In this document: one piece after another, positions 1 through 9,399 of the stretch
Position numbering within the stretch: position 1 is the first letter of the stretch
Layout of the letters: every line of letters begins with the position of its first letter
Assembly (NCBI GenBank): GCA_951812775.1
Contig: OX638326.1
Span: forward strand, 446,335-510,334
DNA from: an uncultured Alphaproteobacteria bacterium
Lineage (GTDB): Bacteria > Pseudomonadota > Alphaproteobacteria > MPNO01 > UBA2964
Length of the DNA: 64,000 bases
Direction of reading: 5' to 3'
Notes under the pieces: generated by a model
The model's database searches: none
What the model was told of the DNA's origin: nothing
Seen by the model: the letters and a program-made list of their open reading frames with translations, nothing else
Position numbers and translations under genes: made by a program

Positions 1-949
1 GGATCAAGAAATCTCCAATTGCAACCGGCACGCGAATTCCCGCGGCGTAGGTTTGGGCATTCTCCCAAGGGGATGCATGCTCGGCCCCCTGCTCCCAGGC
101 GCGGACAATTGGTGCACAACCCGACGCTTGCACGGCGACCATTTTTGGTCGATTGCTACCGATAAACCCGATTGCCTCTAACTCATCGAATGCTTTCCAC
201 ATACCGATGAGGCCCGTACCACCACCCGTAGGATAAAAAATGACGTCTGGCAGCGTCCAGCCAAGCTGCTCTGCCAGCTCAATCCCCATCGTTTTCTTGC
301 CTTCAATACGATAGGGTTCTTTAAGTGTTGAGCAATCAAACCAGCCGCCTGGTTCTTGGCCCTCGCCCACAATTCGACCGCAATCATTGATCAAGCCATT
401 TACGAGAAATGTTTTCGCCCCTTGAAGTTCGATCTCCCGTGCGTTTACATCTGGCGTGTCGTCAGGACAAAAAACATAGCTTTCGATGCCTGCAAGCGAA
501 CAATACGCGGCAAGAGCGGCCCCTGCATTGCCGTTTGTGGGCATTGCGATACGTTTGACATCAAATTCCCTGGCCATTGAGACGGCCAGTGCCAGGCCTC
601 GCGCCTTAAAAGAACCAGTGGGAAGCCTTCCCTCATCCTTAACCAAAATCGTTTCTACGTTGAGGTCTTGAGAAGTGGTTTCTAGCGGAATGATCGGTGT
701 CGTAACTTCTCCCAGCCGCATAACGTTTGTTTCTTGCCGAACCGGTAAGAACTCTCGGTATCGCCAAAAACCACCTTCCAGTTTTGCAGCAAGGTCATCT
801 TTGTTCACCGCCTCACGCAAACTGGCCAAATCATAACGAACCAGAAGAGGTTTTCCCGTATCCGAAAGATTATGAAGCTGGTCAGCGGGATAATGTTTAC
901 CGGTCTCACTGCACTCCAAATGTGTTGTGAAAGTCTGGATCTCCACCAT
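1..949 (-). CDS. thrC: Threonine synthase, 3' end beyond the window
   Basis: The open frame starts at ATG 949 on the minus strand and runs off base 1, giving about 316 residues without a stop. It is a fold-type II PLP enzyme: residues about 100-110 contain PTGSFKARG, whose Lys would hold PLP, followed by PTNGNAGAAL and the phosphate-binding loop PTGGGTG. Threonine synthase converts O-phosphohomoserine to threonine. The N-terminal segment (ECSETGKHYPADQ) matches the long-known opening of this family, which favours it over threonine dehydratase. It lies 10 bp after the transporter ATPase gene on the same strand and is probably co-transcribed with it. A related cystathionine synthase-like or diaminopropionate-type enzyme is the main alternative. 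Confidence 0.85.
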   Translation of the reverse strand, partial: MVEIQTFTTHLECSETGKHYPADQLHNLSDTGKPLLVRYDLASLREAVNKDDLAAKLEGGFWRYREFLPVRQETNVMRLGEVTTPIIPLETTSQDLNVETILVKDEGRLPTGSFKARGLALAVSMAREFDVKRIAMPTNGNAGAALAAYCSLAGIESYVFCPDDTPDVNAREIELQGAKTFLVNGLINDCGRIVGEGQEPGGWFDCSTLKEPYRIEGKKTMGIELAEQLGWTLPDVIFYPTGGGTGLIGMWKAFDELEAIGFIGSNRPKMVAVQASGCAPIVRAWEQGAEHASPWENAQTYAAGIRVPVAIGDFLI

Positions 950-959
950 GTAAAACCTT

Positions 960-1700
960 TCAGTGTTGCAAAATTCTGCTCAAAAACTGCTTTGTGCGGT
1001 CAGATTTTGGTGCGGTGAAAAATTCTGACGGCGGAGCTTCCTCGATGACCCGTCCTTCATCCAGGAAAACGATGCGGTCAGCCATCGCACGTGCCAACCC
1101 CATCTCATGAGTTACGCAGACCATTGTCATACCGCCATCTGCCAATTCGGCAATGACACCAAGTACCTCCTTAATCATTTCTGGGTCGAGCGCCGAGGTT
1201 GGTTCATCAAACAACATAATTGCGGGCTCCATGCAGAGCGCACGGGCAATTGCCACACGTTGCTGTTGGCCCCCCGAGAGCTGTAGTGGAAATTTCTTGG
1301 CCTGTTCAGGAATATGAACGCGCTCCAAATACTCTTTCGCACGCTCCTTTGCGACACTTTCTGAAAGCCCCAAACTGCGGACGGGTGCCAGGCAAAGGTT
1401 CTCTTCAACTGTCAGATGGGGGAAAAGGTTAAATTGCTGAAAAACCATCCCAACAGTTTTGCGAACCTGTTCAACCGCCAACGGCCCCTCTGCTAAATCA
1501 ATCTGATTTACCGTAATGCGGCCGGAATCAGTGGATTCAAGTCTATTGATGCATCGGACAAGAGTCGATTTCCCTGAACCAGAGGGTCCGCACACGACAA
1601 TACGTTCTCCGGACTTTACATTCAGGGTTACGCCATCCAATGCCTGATGGGTGCCAAACCATTTATGGACGCGTTCAACAGCTATTACCGGTTCTGACAT
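960..1700 (-). CDS. aapP: General L-amino acid ABC transporter, ATP-binding protein
   Basis: This 246-residue ABC ATPase energises uptake of polar amino acids at the inner membrane. Walker A GPSGSGKST is at residues 38-46, the signature LSGGQQQR at 141-148, and Walker B with catalytic Glu (LFDEP) at 163-167, followed by the D-loop SALD and a switch His (VTHEM). Length and motifs fit the GlnQ/AapP/BztD group. It is the last transporter gene of a four-gene set (binding protein, two permeases, ATPase) in the order typical of aapJQMP, 12 bp after the second permease. The AapP name rests on this gene order and on the large permeases. Confidence 0.92.
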   Translation of the reverse strand: MSEPVIAVERVHKWFGTHQALDGVTLNVKSGERIVVCGPSGSGKSTLVRCINRLESTDSGRITVNQIDLAEGPLAVEQVRKTVGMVFQQFNLFPHLTVEENLCLAPVRSLGLSESVAKERAKEYLERVHIPEQAKKFPLQLSGGQQQRVAIARALCMEPAIMLFDEPTSALDPEMIKEVLGVIAELADGGMTMVCVTHEMGLARAMADRIVFLDEGRVIEEAPPSEFFTAPKSDRTKQFLSRILQH

Positions 1701-1712
1701 CTGATACCCAAT

Positions 1713-2744
1713 TCAAACACGATGTGTGTTGCTCCGCAGCTCAATACCTTTGCTCATTCGGGACAGGCTGAAGCAAATCGCCCAATATATAATTCCTGCG
1801 AAAACATATCCTTCCGCCGCAAGACCGAGCCATTCCTGATCATTAAGGCTTGCCTGAATGATACCAAGAAAATCAAACATGCCGATGATCAGTACCAACG
1901 TCGTATCCTTGAACAGGGCGATAACGGTATTCAATAGCCCTGGAATTACGTGCCGAAGGGCCTGCGGCAGGATCACATAATACATCGTCCGCCAGTAACC
2001 CAGTCCCAACGCCGCTGCGGCCTCATATTGCCCGCGGGGAATTGCCTGTAAACCACCACGAATAACTTCGGCTAAATAAGCCCCAGCAAAGAGTGAGACG
2101 CCAATGAGTGCACGCAGCAACTTGTCAACACTCGCGCCATCCGGCAGAAAAAGGGGCAACATCACTGAGGCCATAAACAACACGGTGATCAGCGGTACTC
2201 CGCGCCAGAGTTCGATAAAGGCAGTGCAAAATATCTTCACAACCGGAATAGTCGATCGCCGCCCCAACGCTAACAATATGGCGACTGGAAATGCCAAAGC
2301 GAGACCACCAACCGTCAACACGATTGTCAGCATCATGCCGCCCCATAGCCGGGTTTCTATCGGTGGCAGCGACGATTCCCCACCTGTCAGCGTGAACCAG
2401 CCAATGATTAAGGATAGAAAAACACAGGCCGTCGCGGTTCTTCCGGATACTCTCGACCATAGGAAAAGCGACAAAGAGCCCAACAGAACCACAGCCATTA
2501 GGTCGACACGCCAGCGCTCTTCTTCTGGATAAAACCCATAGAGAAACTGATCAAAGCGTTCCGCGACATACACCCAACAGGCACCCCCACTACTGCAATC
2601 GACCCTTTTGCTACCTCTCCAATCAGCCGAAACAATCAACCAATCGAGCAACGGGACCAAAGCCCACAGCAATCCCGCCAGAATCAATAGCGTCGTTAAG
2701 GTGTTACCCCAACTCGAAAACAAATTTTGGCGCGTCCATTGCAT
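1713..2744 (-). CDS. aapM: General L-amino acid ABC transporter permease AapM/BztC type
   Basis: This 343-residue inner-membrane permease has several hydrophobic segments. The C-terminal half carries the amino-acid permease EAA-type loop (AYLAEVIRGGLQAIPRGQYEAAAALGL), which contacts the ATPase. The long N-terminal extension with an extra periplasmic segment is typical of AapM/BztC rather than the short GlnP type. Its ATG overlaps the stop of the preceding permease (TAATG), a sign of translational coupling. The two permeases should form the heterodimeric channel. Confidence 0.9.
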   Translation of the reverse strand: MQWTRQNLFSSWGNTLTTLLILAGLLWALVPLLDWLIVSADWRGSKRVDCSSGGACWVYVAERFDQFLYGFYPEEERWRVDLMAVVLLGSLSLFLWSRVSGRTATACVFLSLIIGWFTLTGGESSLPPIETRLWGGMMLTIVLTVGGLALAFPVAILLALGRRSTIPVVKIFCTAFIELWRGVPLITVLFMASVMLPLFLPDGASVDKLLRALIGVSLFAGAYLAEVIRGGLQAIPRGQYEAAAALGLGYWRTMYYVILPQALRHVIPGLLNTVIALFKDTTLVLIIGMFDFLGIIQASLNDQEWLGLAAEGYVFAGIIYWAICFSLSRMSKGIELRSNTHRV

Positions 2745-3862
2745 TACGGTGACGTTCCCCGTAGTGCCGTGTTGCGATTAAAGACATTCATGGCAAAAGC
2801 GATCGACAGGCTGATGGTCAAATATACTGCCATCGTAATCCCGATTATTTCGATAGCCTGCCCGGTTATATTGAGCACGGTACCGGCAAAAACCGATACC
2901 AGATCAGGAAACGCAATCGCTGCCGCCAAAGACGAATTCTTGGTCAGGTTCAGATATTGATTGGTCAGGAGCGGCACGATGACACGCAGAGCCTGTGGCA
3001 AAACGACAAATCGCATCTGATCTCTGTAAGGCAGAGACAAGGTGCTAGCCGCTTCAATTTGCCCGCGGGGTACAGATAAAATTCCGGCACGAACGATCTC
3101 AGCGATAAAGGCAGTTGTGTAGGTCGATAACGCGATTACCAACGCAACAAGTTCCGGTGACAAGACCATCCCGCCGCTAAAATTGAATCCCTTCAATTCT
3201 GGAAGACTAAATTCGGCACCAACCGCCACAAAAATGAATAGTCCCGACGCCAGGAATGCGCAGAGTTTTACGACACGCTTTTGACCACGTTTCAAAATCG
3301 CCAAAACGGCCAGCAGAATTACACTGAATAATATGGCGACGCCCCCAGCATCAAGACTGAGGCTCGGCGTGTAAAATCCACGATTATTGAGAAAAAACAG
3401 CCCGCCTAATTCGTGGCTTTGTCGTGGTCCGGGCAAAGACCGTAAAACCGCAAAATACCAAAAGAAGATTTGCAAGAGCAACGGGATATTACGGATCGTC
3501 TCTACGTAGATAACCGCAAGCCTCGCCAGCAACCAATTACTTGAAAATCTCGCGATCCCGATGGCGAAACCAAGAATTGTAGAAAGAACAATGCCAATTG
3601 CAGAAACCAGCAATGTATTGAGCAAGCCCACCCAAAAGGCCCGACCAATTGATGACGCTTCACTAAATTCAATAAGGCTTGTCGAAATGCCAAACCCGGC
3701 AGTAGAGCGTAAAAACCCAAAACCAGATGCAATGCCGCGGTCGGCCAAGTTGTCGAAAATATTACCCAATAACCAAACGGCGCCCGCTATTAGCATCGCA
3801 ACGGCAAACAATTGCCATTTGATCAGGTTGCGGCGTGATGTCCGCCAGAGATTATTGTCCAA
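2744..3862 (-). CDS. aapQ: General L-amino acid ABC transporter permease AapQ/BztB type
   Basis: This 372-residue permease has a first membrane segment near residues 15-32 and the EAA-type loop AFIAEIVRAGILSVPRGQIEAASTL in the C-terminal third. The start is read as TTG at 3862. No ATG or GTG is available upstream in frame, and a GGTAAG-like Shine-Dalgarno lies just before it, overlapping the end of the binding-protein gene. Length is as expected for AapQ/BztB, which has an enlarged periplasmic region. It pairs with the downstream permease. Confidence 0.88.
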   Translation of the reverse strand: MDNNLWRTSRRNLIKWQLFAVAMLIAGAVWLLGNIFDNLADRGIASGFGFLRSTAGFGISTSLIEFSEASSIGRAFWVGLLNTLLVSAIGIVLSTILGFAIGIARFSSNWLLARLAVIYVETIRNIPLLLQIFFWYFAVLRSLPGPRQSHELGGLFFLNNRGFYTPSLSLDAGGVAILFSVILLAVLAILKRGQKRVVKLCAFLASGLFIFVAVGAEFSLPELKGFNFSGGMVLSPELVALVIALSTYTTAFIAEIVRAGILSVPRGQIEAASTLSLPYRDQMRFVVLPQALRVIVPLLTNQYLNLTKNSSLAAAIAFPDLVSVFAGTVLNITGQAIEIIGITMAVYLTISLSIAFAMNVFNRNTALRGTSP

Positions 3863-3866
3863 AAAC

Positions 3867-4883
3867 TTACCGAATGGGCGGCGCGTAATGGAGCCCGCCC
3901 TTGTTCCAAAGTCGGTTTAAGCCCCGAGAAATTTTGAGCCGACTATTTTTTCCAAGATGCTTCTCAAACAATTCACCATAATTGCCGACGGCGGTTACAG
4001 CCCGAGCCGCCCATTTTGGATCGAGACCCAGATTAATCCCAGCCTTGCCTTCCGTACCCACAAATCGCCGAATTTCGGGGTTACCTGTGTTTTTGCTGAG
4101 CGATCCGATGTTGGCTTTGGTAATTCCCAACTCTTCTGCCCCTACAAGCGCAAACAATGTCCAACGGACGATATTGAACCATTGATCATCACCCTGACGT
4201 ACAGCCGGCCCCAGGGGTTCCTTGGAAATAATCTCCGGCAAGATCATGTGTTCATTCGCCTTGGCCAGTTTAAGCCGCTGGGCATAAAGACCGGACTGAT
4301 CAGTGGAAAAGACGTCACAGCGTCCGGCCCGGTAGGCAGCCAGAACCTCATCCGATTTCTCAAATACAACAGGTGAGTATTTCATCTTATGTGTTCGGAA
4401 ATAGTCAGAAAGGTTCAGCTCTGTAGTCGAACCTGAATTTACACAAACCGCTGCACCGTTAAGCTCCCGCGCGGATTTCACACTGAGGCTCCGGCGCACC
4501 ATGAAGCCCTGCCCATCATAATACAGGATACCGGCAAAATTCACGCCAAGGGCGCTATCCCTCGTCTGTGTCCAGGTGACATTTCTGGAAAGAATATGAA
4601 TTTCTCCAAACTGAAGCGCTGTAAAAGCTTCCTTGGTCGAAAGCGGTCGAAATTTAACCTTATCCGGGGAACCCAAAACAACGGCTGCAACCGCTCGGCA
4701 AAAATCTGCGTCTATGCCAATCCAATTCCCTTTGCCGTCCGGTGCAGAAAAGCCCGGAAGTCCCTGGCTCACACCGCAAGTGATCGCGCCCTTACTCTTG
4801 ACTGTATCAAGCGTACCAGCGTTCGTCCCCGCACTTGCGAGCACGATTACAACCAATGGCATCAAATTTCGTAAAATCTGCAT
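3867..4883 (-). CDS. aapJ: General L-amino acid ABC transporter substrate-binding protein
   Basis: This periplasmic binding protein of about 338 residues captures amino acids for the AapQMP complex. The chosen start (4883) is the second in-frame ATG. It has a purine-rich GGGTAGGGGG upstream and yields a clean signal peptide (hydrophobic core LMPLVVIVLASAG, cleavage near TNAG). The SBP_bac_3 fold follows, with the CGVSQGLPGFSAPD and WIGIDADFCRAVAAVV elements typical of AapJ/BztA. An ATG eight codons upstream (4907) would extend the signal peptide and is less likely. It is the first gene of the minus-strand operon and is divergent from the molybdenum hydroxylase gene. Confidence 0.92.
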   Translation of the reverse strand: MQILRNLMPLVVIVLASAGTNAGTLDTVKSKGAITCGVSQGLPGFSAPDGKGNWIGIDADFCRAVAAVVLGSPDKVKFRPLSTKEAFTALQFGEIHILSRNVTWTQTRDSALGVNFAGILYYDGQGFMVRRSLSVKSARELNGAAVCVNSGSTTELNLSDYFRTHKMKYSPVVFEKSDEVLAAYRAGRCDVFSTDQSGLYAQRLKLAKANEHMILPEIISKEPLGPAVRQGDDQWFNIVRWTLFALVGAEELGITKANIGSLSKNTGNPEIRRFVGTEGKAGINLGLDPKWAARAVTAVGNYGELFEKHLGKNSRLKISRGLNRLWNKGGLHYAPPIR

Positions 4884-4920
4884 TGTGCCCCCTACCCTGT
4901 TGATCAATTTCTATTACACT

Positions 4921-4970
4921 AAAATAACAGAGTCATTTCACCTTGAAAATAACAGAGTTACTTCACCTTG
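4921..4970. repeat. Two tandem 25-bp repeats in a divergent promoter region
   Basis: Copies at 4921-4945 and 4946-4970 begin AAAATAACAGAGT and end TTCACCTTG. They differ at only about two positions (CAT versus TAC in the middle). They occupy most of the gap between aapJ and the molybdenum hydroxylase gene, ending just before the latter's Shine-Dalgarno. They could be a duplicated operator or a replication-slippage product. Confidence 0.9.
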
Positions 4971-4982
4971 GAGAAATAGGAA

Positions 4983-7307
4983 ATGGGCGAGTACGCGCTT
5001 GGACAACCAATTCCCCGTTCAGAGGACCCGAGACTGTTAAGCGGGGGCGGTCGATACGTCGATGACGTCCAGCTACCCAATACGGCACGTGCCTGGATTT
5101 TGCGTTCGCCTTTTGCCCACGCGAATATCAAATCCCTGGATACAAAGGCTGCGGAATCAGCGCCAGGCGTTCTCCTGGTCCTAACGGGAGCGGATTGGAA
5201 AGAATGTGGATGGGGCGATCTCCCAGTGGGGTCTGGCCGCAAACGCCCGGACGGCTCCCCAATGTTTGTTCCGCCAATGAAACCAATCGTCACGGATGGT
5301 CGCGTCAGACGTGTAGGCGACTATGTCGCCATGGTGGTCGCCGAAACGGAAAACCAGGCCAAGGATGCCTGCGAACTCATCGAGGTTGACTATGAGGTTC
5401 TGCCATCTGTTACCTCTGGTAAAGCAGCTCTCGCGGACGGCGCCCCTGCGGTCTTTGACGAATGTCCGGATAATATCTGTTTTCTTCATGAAGTCGGCGA
5501 CAAAGACGCCGTGGATGCCGCTTTCGCAAAAGCTGATCACGTAACCAGCCACAAACTGGATATTACGCGTGTAATGGCCGCGACGATGGAGCCGCGAGGC
5601 TGCACCTGCCACTACAGCCCATTTGATGACACCTATACGCTCTATACGACGCTACAGGGTGTTCACCCCTATCGAGCAACGCTTGCGCAACGGATATTGA
5701 AAGTATCGGAGAGTAAAGTACGCGTCGTTGCTCAGGATGTAGGTGGCAGCTTTGGCATGAAGTCGCCGATCTACGCCGAGAATCCGCTTTGCCTACTTGC
5801 CTCTCGCAAATTGAACAGACCTGTAAAATGGCTCGGAGATCGCAGTGAAGCCTTTTTGTCAGACTATGGCGGACGCGACAATTTTTGGGAGGCAGAACTC
5901 GCTCTCGATAAGGACGGCAAATTCCTCGCGATGCGTGCCACGAGTATTGCCAACCTCGGCGCCTATATCGGTGGTGCCACGCCAAACCCTGCCGTCAATA
6001 ATCTCGGAACCATCGCGGGTGTCTACACAACGCCTTGTATTCACCTCAAGGTGACCGGCGTCCTATCCAACACCAATACGATGACACCCTATCGTGGCGC
6101 TGGACGCCCGGAAGCAGCGTACGTAATCGAACGGATGATCGATCTGGCGGCAGAGGAGTTGGAGATGGATCCAACTGAGCTACGGCGGATCAATACTATC
6201 CCGCCAGAGGCGATGCCGTTCAAAACAGGACTCACTTTCACATACGATTCGGGCGAGTTTGAAAAGAATATGGACCTGGCGCTTGAGATGTCAGATTACG
6301 GCACTTTTGAGGAGCGCCGCAAACAGGCCAAAGCTAACGGAAAACTTCGCGGCATAGGCGTATCAAATACAATTGAACGCGCCGCTGCCCCCGGCATTGA
6401 AGCCGCCGAAATTCGCGTCGACCGCTCTGGAACTGTAACCATTCTTTCCGGCTCGTGCACGCAGGGGCAAGGCCACGAAACCGTTTACAAGCAAATCGTC
6501 TGCGACAAGCTTGGCCTGAAGCCGGAAGATGTCAGCTATATCTGGGGAGACACGGACAAGGTCGCCTTCGGCCACGGTGCCGGTGGTTCACGATCGGCGA
6601 CGCTTGGGGGCTCAGCAGTTCTCATGGCTACGGACAAGATCATTGAAAAAGCGGGCAAGGTGGCAGCCCATCAGTTGGAGGCGGCCGTTGAGGATATCGA
6701 ATTCAACGAAGGTACATTTGCTGTTGCCGGAACTGATAAGACAGTGAGTTTTGCAGCCATCGCGAAGGCAGCGGTTGCCCCGGCAACGGTCCCGGATGGT
6801 ATGGAACCAGGCCTCAATGAACAGGCGACATATACCGCGGAAATCATGAACTATCCGAACGGGTGCCATGTCTGCGAGGTCGAAATCGACCCGGACACAG
6901 GTATCGTTGATATCCTGAAGTACAACGTCATCGATGATGTCGGCACGGTCATGAACCCTATGCTGCTAAAAGGCCAGATTCAGGGTGGTATTGCCCAAGG
7001 CGTCGGACAGGCGCTTCTGGAAGAAATCGTCTATGACAGTGACGGCCAACTCGTGACGGGTTCTTTCATGGATTATGCTATGCCACGTGCCGAACATATG
7101 AGCTACATGGAAGTCAAAGCCAACCCGGTTCCGACAAAGACTAACCCCCTTGGTGTGAAAGGCGCTGGTGAAGCCGGGAATGTTGGTGGTCTCGCCGCAG
7201 TCATGAATGCTGTGATCAACGCGTTACAGCCGCTAGGTATCTCGCATGTCGACATGCCCCTTAGCCCAGAACGTCTATGGCGAACCATCCAGGACGCAAC
7301 CGGATAA
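4983..7307 (+). CDS. Molybdenum hydroxylase large subunit (CoxL/XDH family)
   Basis: This 774-residue molybdopterin-binding catalytic subunit belongs to the xanthine dehydrogenase/aerobic CO dehydrogenase family. N-terminal LGQPIPRSEDPRLLSGGGRYVDD is the family opening, VGGSFGMKSPIYAE is a cofactor-binding loop, and GAGE near residues 727-730 supplies the conserved catalytic Glu. The active-site loop near residue 370 reads PYRGAGRPE, not the AYxCSFR loop of true (form I) CO dehydrogenase, so a hydroxylase of an organic substrate is more likely. Such enzymes usually need FAD and 2Fe-2S subunits, and neither is adjacent. The start has GGAGAAATAGG just upstream. Confidence 0.85.
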   Translation: MGEYALGQPIPRSEDPRLLSGGGRYVDDVQLPNTARAWILRSPFAHANIKSLDTKAAESAPGVLLVLTGADWKECGWGDLPVGSGRKRPDGSPMFVPPMKPIVTDGRVRRVGDYVAMVVAETENQAKDACELIEVDYEVLPSVTSGKAALADGAPAVFDECPDNICFLHEVGDKDAVDAAFAKADHVTSHKLDITRVMAATMEPRGCTCHYSPFDDTYTLYTTLQGVHPYRATLAQRILKVSESKVRVVAQDVGGSFGMKSPIYAENPLCLLASRKLNRPVKWLGDRSEAFLSDYGGRDNFWEAELALDKDGKFLAMRATSIANLGAYIGGATPNPAVNNLGTIAGVYTTPCIHLKVTGVLSNTNTMTPYRGAGRPEAAYVIERMIDLAAEELEMDPTELRRINTIPPEAMPFKTGLTFTYDSGEFEKNMDLALEMSDYGTFEERRKQAKANGKLRGIGVSNTIERAAAPGIEAAEIRVDRSGTVTILSGSCTQGQGHETVYKQIVCDKLGLKPEDVSYIWGDTDKVAFGHGAGGSRSATLGGSAVLMATDKIIEKAGKVAAHQLEAAVEDIEFNEGTFAVAGTDKTVSFAAIAKAAVAPATVPDGMEPGLNEQATYTAEIMNYPNGCHVCEVEIDPDTGIVDILKYNVIDDVGTVMNPMLLKGQIQGGIAQGVGQALLEEIVYDSDGQLVTGSFMDYAMPRAEHMSYMEVKANPVPTKTNPLGVKGAGEAGNVGGLAAVMNAVINALQPLGISHVDMPLSPERLWRTIQDATG

Positions 7308-7332
7308 TCCAAACCTAACCAGGAGAACCATT

Positions 7333-8058
7333 ATGCCCGCTGTAAAAAGTTTAATTGGCGCATTTTTGATTTCGTCAATGGTAACTGGAACATCGTACGC
7401 CCAGCGCCTCACACCTGTGGACCTCGAACTGGCCTTCGTCGTTGATGCGTCGGGAAGTATTGATGAGGTTGAAATGGCGCTGCAGCGTCAAGGCTATGCA
7501 ACAGCCCTTGCCCACCCGCGTGTTTTAAAAGCGATCAAAAGCGGGTTTCTACAGTCAATTTCCGTGGCATATATCGAGTTCGCAGGGTTTGAGTGCACCC
7601 GACTAACCGTTGGCTGGGGCCGAATTACCGACAAAAAGTCAGCAGAAGAATATGGCGCAAGAATTCTGGCCGCCAAACGCAACCTTTGTTTTGGCGGCAA
7701 TGCAGTCAGTGAAGCGCTGGCGTTCGCTGCTGCCACGATCGACGCGAACAAATTTGAAGGCACGCGACGCGTAATCGACATCTCTGGTGACGGCCCCAAT
7801 ACCATGGGCGAACCCGTCACGCTTGTGCGTGATGCCATCGTCAAAAAACGTATTATTATCAATGCATTGGCAATAAGACGCGACAGTATGCCCGATTTAC
7901 CAGAGTATTTTCGGAATTCTGTTACCGGAGGACCGGGATCATTTGTGATGAAAGCAAAGGACCGCAAAAGCTTTGCGGAGGCAATTCAGAGAAAACTCAT
8001 ACGGGAAATTGCTGACCGAACGCCGTGGCCGAAAAAACAAAGGGCATCTTTACGTTAA
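7333..8058 (+). CDS. Secreted DUF1194 protein with von Willebrand factor A fold
   Basis: The start at 7333 is chosen for its AGGAGA Shine-Dalgarno and a good signal peptide (about residues 1-24, cleavage after SYA). The mature protein begins with the VWA metal-ion-dependent adhesion motif VVDASGSID (DxSxS), followed by WGRI and the conserved DISGDGPNTMG segment typical of DUF1194. The protein is about 241 residues and likely periplasmic or exported; no biochemical role is established. It lies 25 bp after the molybdenum hydroxylase gene and may share its transcript. Its stop overlaps the convergent monooxygenase stop. Confidence 0.82.
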   Translation: MPAVKSLIGAFLISSMVTGTSYAQRLTPVDLELAFVVDASGSIDEVEMALQRQGYATALAHPRVLKAIKSGFLQSISVAYIEFAGFECTRLTVGWGRITDKKSAEEYGARILAAKRNLCFGGNAVSEALAFAAATIDANKFEGTRRVIDISGDGPNTMGEPVTLVRDAIVKKRIIINALAIRRDSMPDLPEYFRNSVTGGPGSFVMKAKDRKSFAEAIQRKLIREIADRTPWPKKQRASLR

Positions 8059-9230
8059 ACGAGATCGACTGTCAGCGGATTGTAGGAATAGAGCCAGGCA
8101 TTGCGGTCTTCGCCCTCATTCCGGTTAGCGAAAGCATCACGAATTTCCTGAACACTATTGAGGTGAAACAACTTTCGATTTGCGTCGGACGTCTCCACCA
8201 CCCGCGCGGTCCGATCAATCCTGTTATTTTCGTAAAGTTTCAGAGCATCAGCCAAGTCGTCCCGCTGCTGCAAAGCGCGCATCAAAACTGCACCATCTTC
8301 AATCGCCATCGCAGCGCCCTGCGCCAGATATGGGATCGTCGCATGGGCAGCATCACCCAGAATTGTCGCCCTATTTGAACTCCAAAATTCCAGACGAGGG
8401 CGTTTAAACATTGACCAACGATAGCAAGCATCACGGTCGACCATGTCGATGATGGTTTGAACCTTGTCATTCCACCCTTCGAAATCGGATTTGAATTTCT
8501 CCCAGGGAAACTTGGCCGTCCAGCTTTCATCAGGTTCGTCATCCGCCTCGACGGCCCCGACAAAATTCAAAATTTCACCACCGCGAATATAGTAACAAAC
8601 AGCATGTCGTCCCGGCCCCATCCAGACCGACATAACCTCTTCGACAAAGTTTGGTGGCAAATCTTGGGTAGGAACTGTCACCCGCCAGGCGGCGTCGCCG
8701 GTATAAACCGCTTGAACAGGCCCACAAATCTGATCACGGATAACGGATTTAACACCATCCGCACCTATCAGGAGGTCACCCGTCGCCGAGGTACCATCCG
8801 CAAAATTCAGTGTCACAGCATCCGAGGACTCGTCAAAACCTGTAGCCCTTTTGTTCAGGTGGATGCAATCGGGGCTAAGAGCCCGGACGCGGGCGACAAG
8901 GAGGTCGTGAAAATCTGCCCTATGTATTTGATTATAGGGTGCTTTATGCATTTTCAGATGTTCATCGGCGAGCGAAAAAGTTTGAATGATCTCCGCAGTG
9001 TCAAACAAACGAAACACATAAGCACCTGGCCAAACGGAAATCGCGGAAATCTCGTCGCCAAGGCCGATATGGTTCAACACATGCATCGCGTTGGCACTGA
9101 GCTGAATGCCAGCCCCAATCTCACCCAACTGCGGCGCCTGCTCGAATATCTCGACGTGGTGCCCTTCCTGTAAAAGACACGCAGCGGCGGATAGTCCGCC
9201 CAACCCAGCTCCTGCAATTAAAATCTTCAA
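8055..9230 (-). CDS. FAD-dependent aromatic monooxygenase (salicylate hydroxylase-like)
   Basis: This 391-residue group A flavoprotein monooxygenase has the dinucleotide-binding GAGLGGLSAAACLLQEGH at residues 7-24. It also has the DG fingerprint (DLLIGADGVKSVIR) and the second FAD motif ILGDAAHATIPYLAQGAAMAIEDG. The family hydroxylates aromatic acids such as salicylate or 6-hydroxynicotinate using NAD(P)H and oxygen. The start is TTG at 9230, forced by the glycine motif beginning at residue 7; no clear Shine-Dalgarno is visible. The exact substrate cannot be called. Confidence 0.85.
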   Translation of the reverse strand: MKILIAGAGLGGLSAAACLLQEGHHVEIFEQAPQLGEIGAGIQLSANAMHVLNHIGLGDEISAISVWPGAYVFRLFDTAEIIQTFSLADEHLKMHKAPYNQIHRADFHDLLVARVRALSPDCIHLNKRATGFDESSDAVTLNFADGTSATGDLLIGADGVKSVIRDQICGPVQAVYTGDAAWRVTVPTQDLPPNFVEEVMSVWMGPGRHAVCYYIRGGEILNFVGAVEADDEPDESWTAKFPWEKFKSDFEGWNDKVQTIIDMVDRDACYRWSMFKRPRLEFWSSNRATILGDAAHATIPYLAQGAAMAIEDGAVLMRALQQRDDLADALKLYENNRIDRTARVVETSDANRKLFHLNSVQEIRDAFANRNEGEDRNAWLYSYNPLTVDLV

Positions 9231-9399
9231 AGAACTAAACGCTTACTTTCTGTTTTTATAGATTGGCAACTTCAACGGCGCCGAAACATATATGGTGAAG
9301 CAGCAACTAAAGAAAACCCTATCAATTGTTACCAACGGTCGCACCATTTAAACGATTTCGACGAAATAAGGTACAACGTTCGACAAAAAGAAATTCCGT

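Noticed and set aside
2104..2532. 142-codon plus-strand frame
   Set aside because: It is antisense to the AapM permease gene, rich in Ser/Arg/Thr and without motifs.
4983..7307. True aerobic CO dehydrogenase (CoxL form I)
   Set aside because: The active-site loop is PYRGAGR, not AYxCSFR, and coxM/coxS are absent.
8457..9173. 238-codon plus-strand frame
   Set aside because: It is antisense to the well-supported flavin monooxygenase gene.
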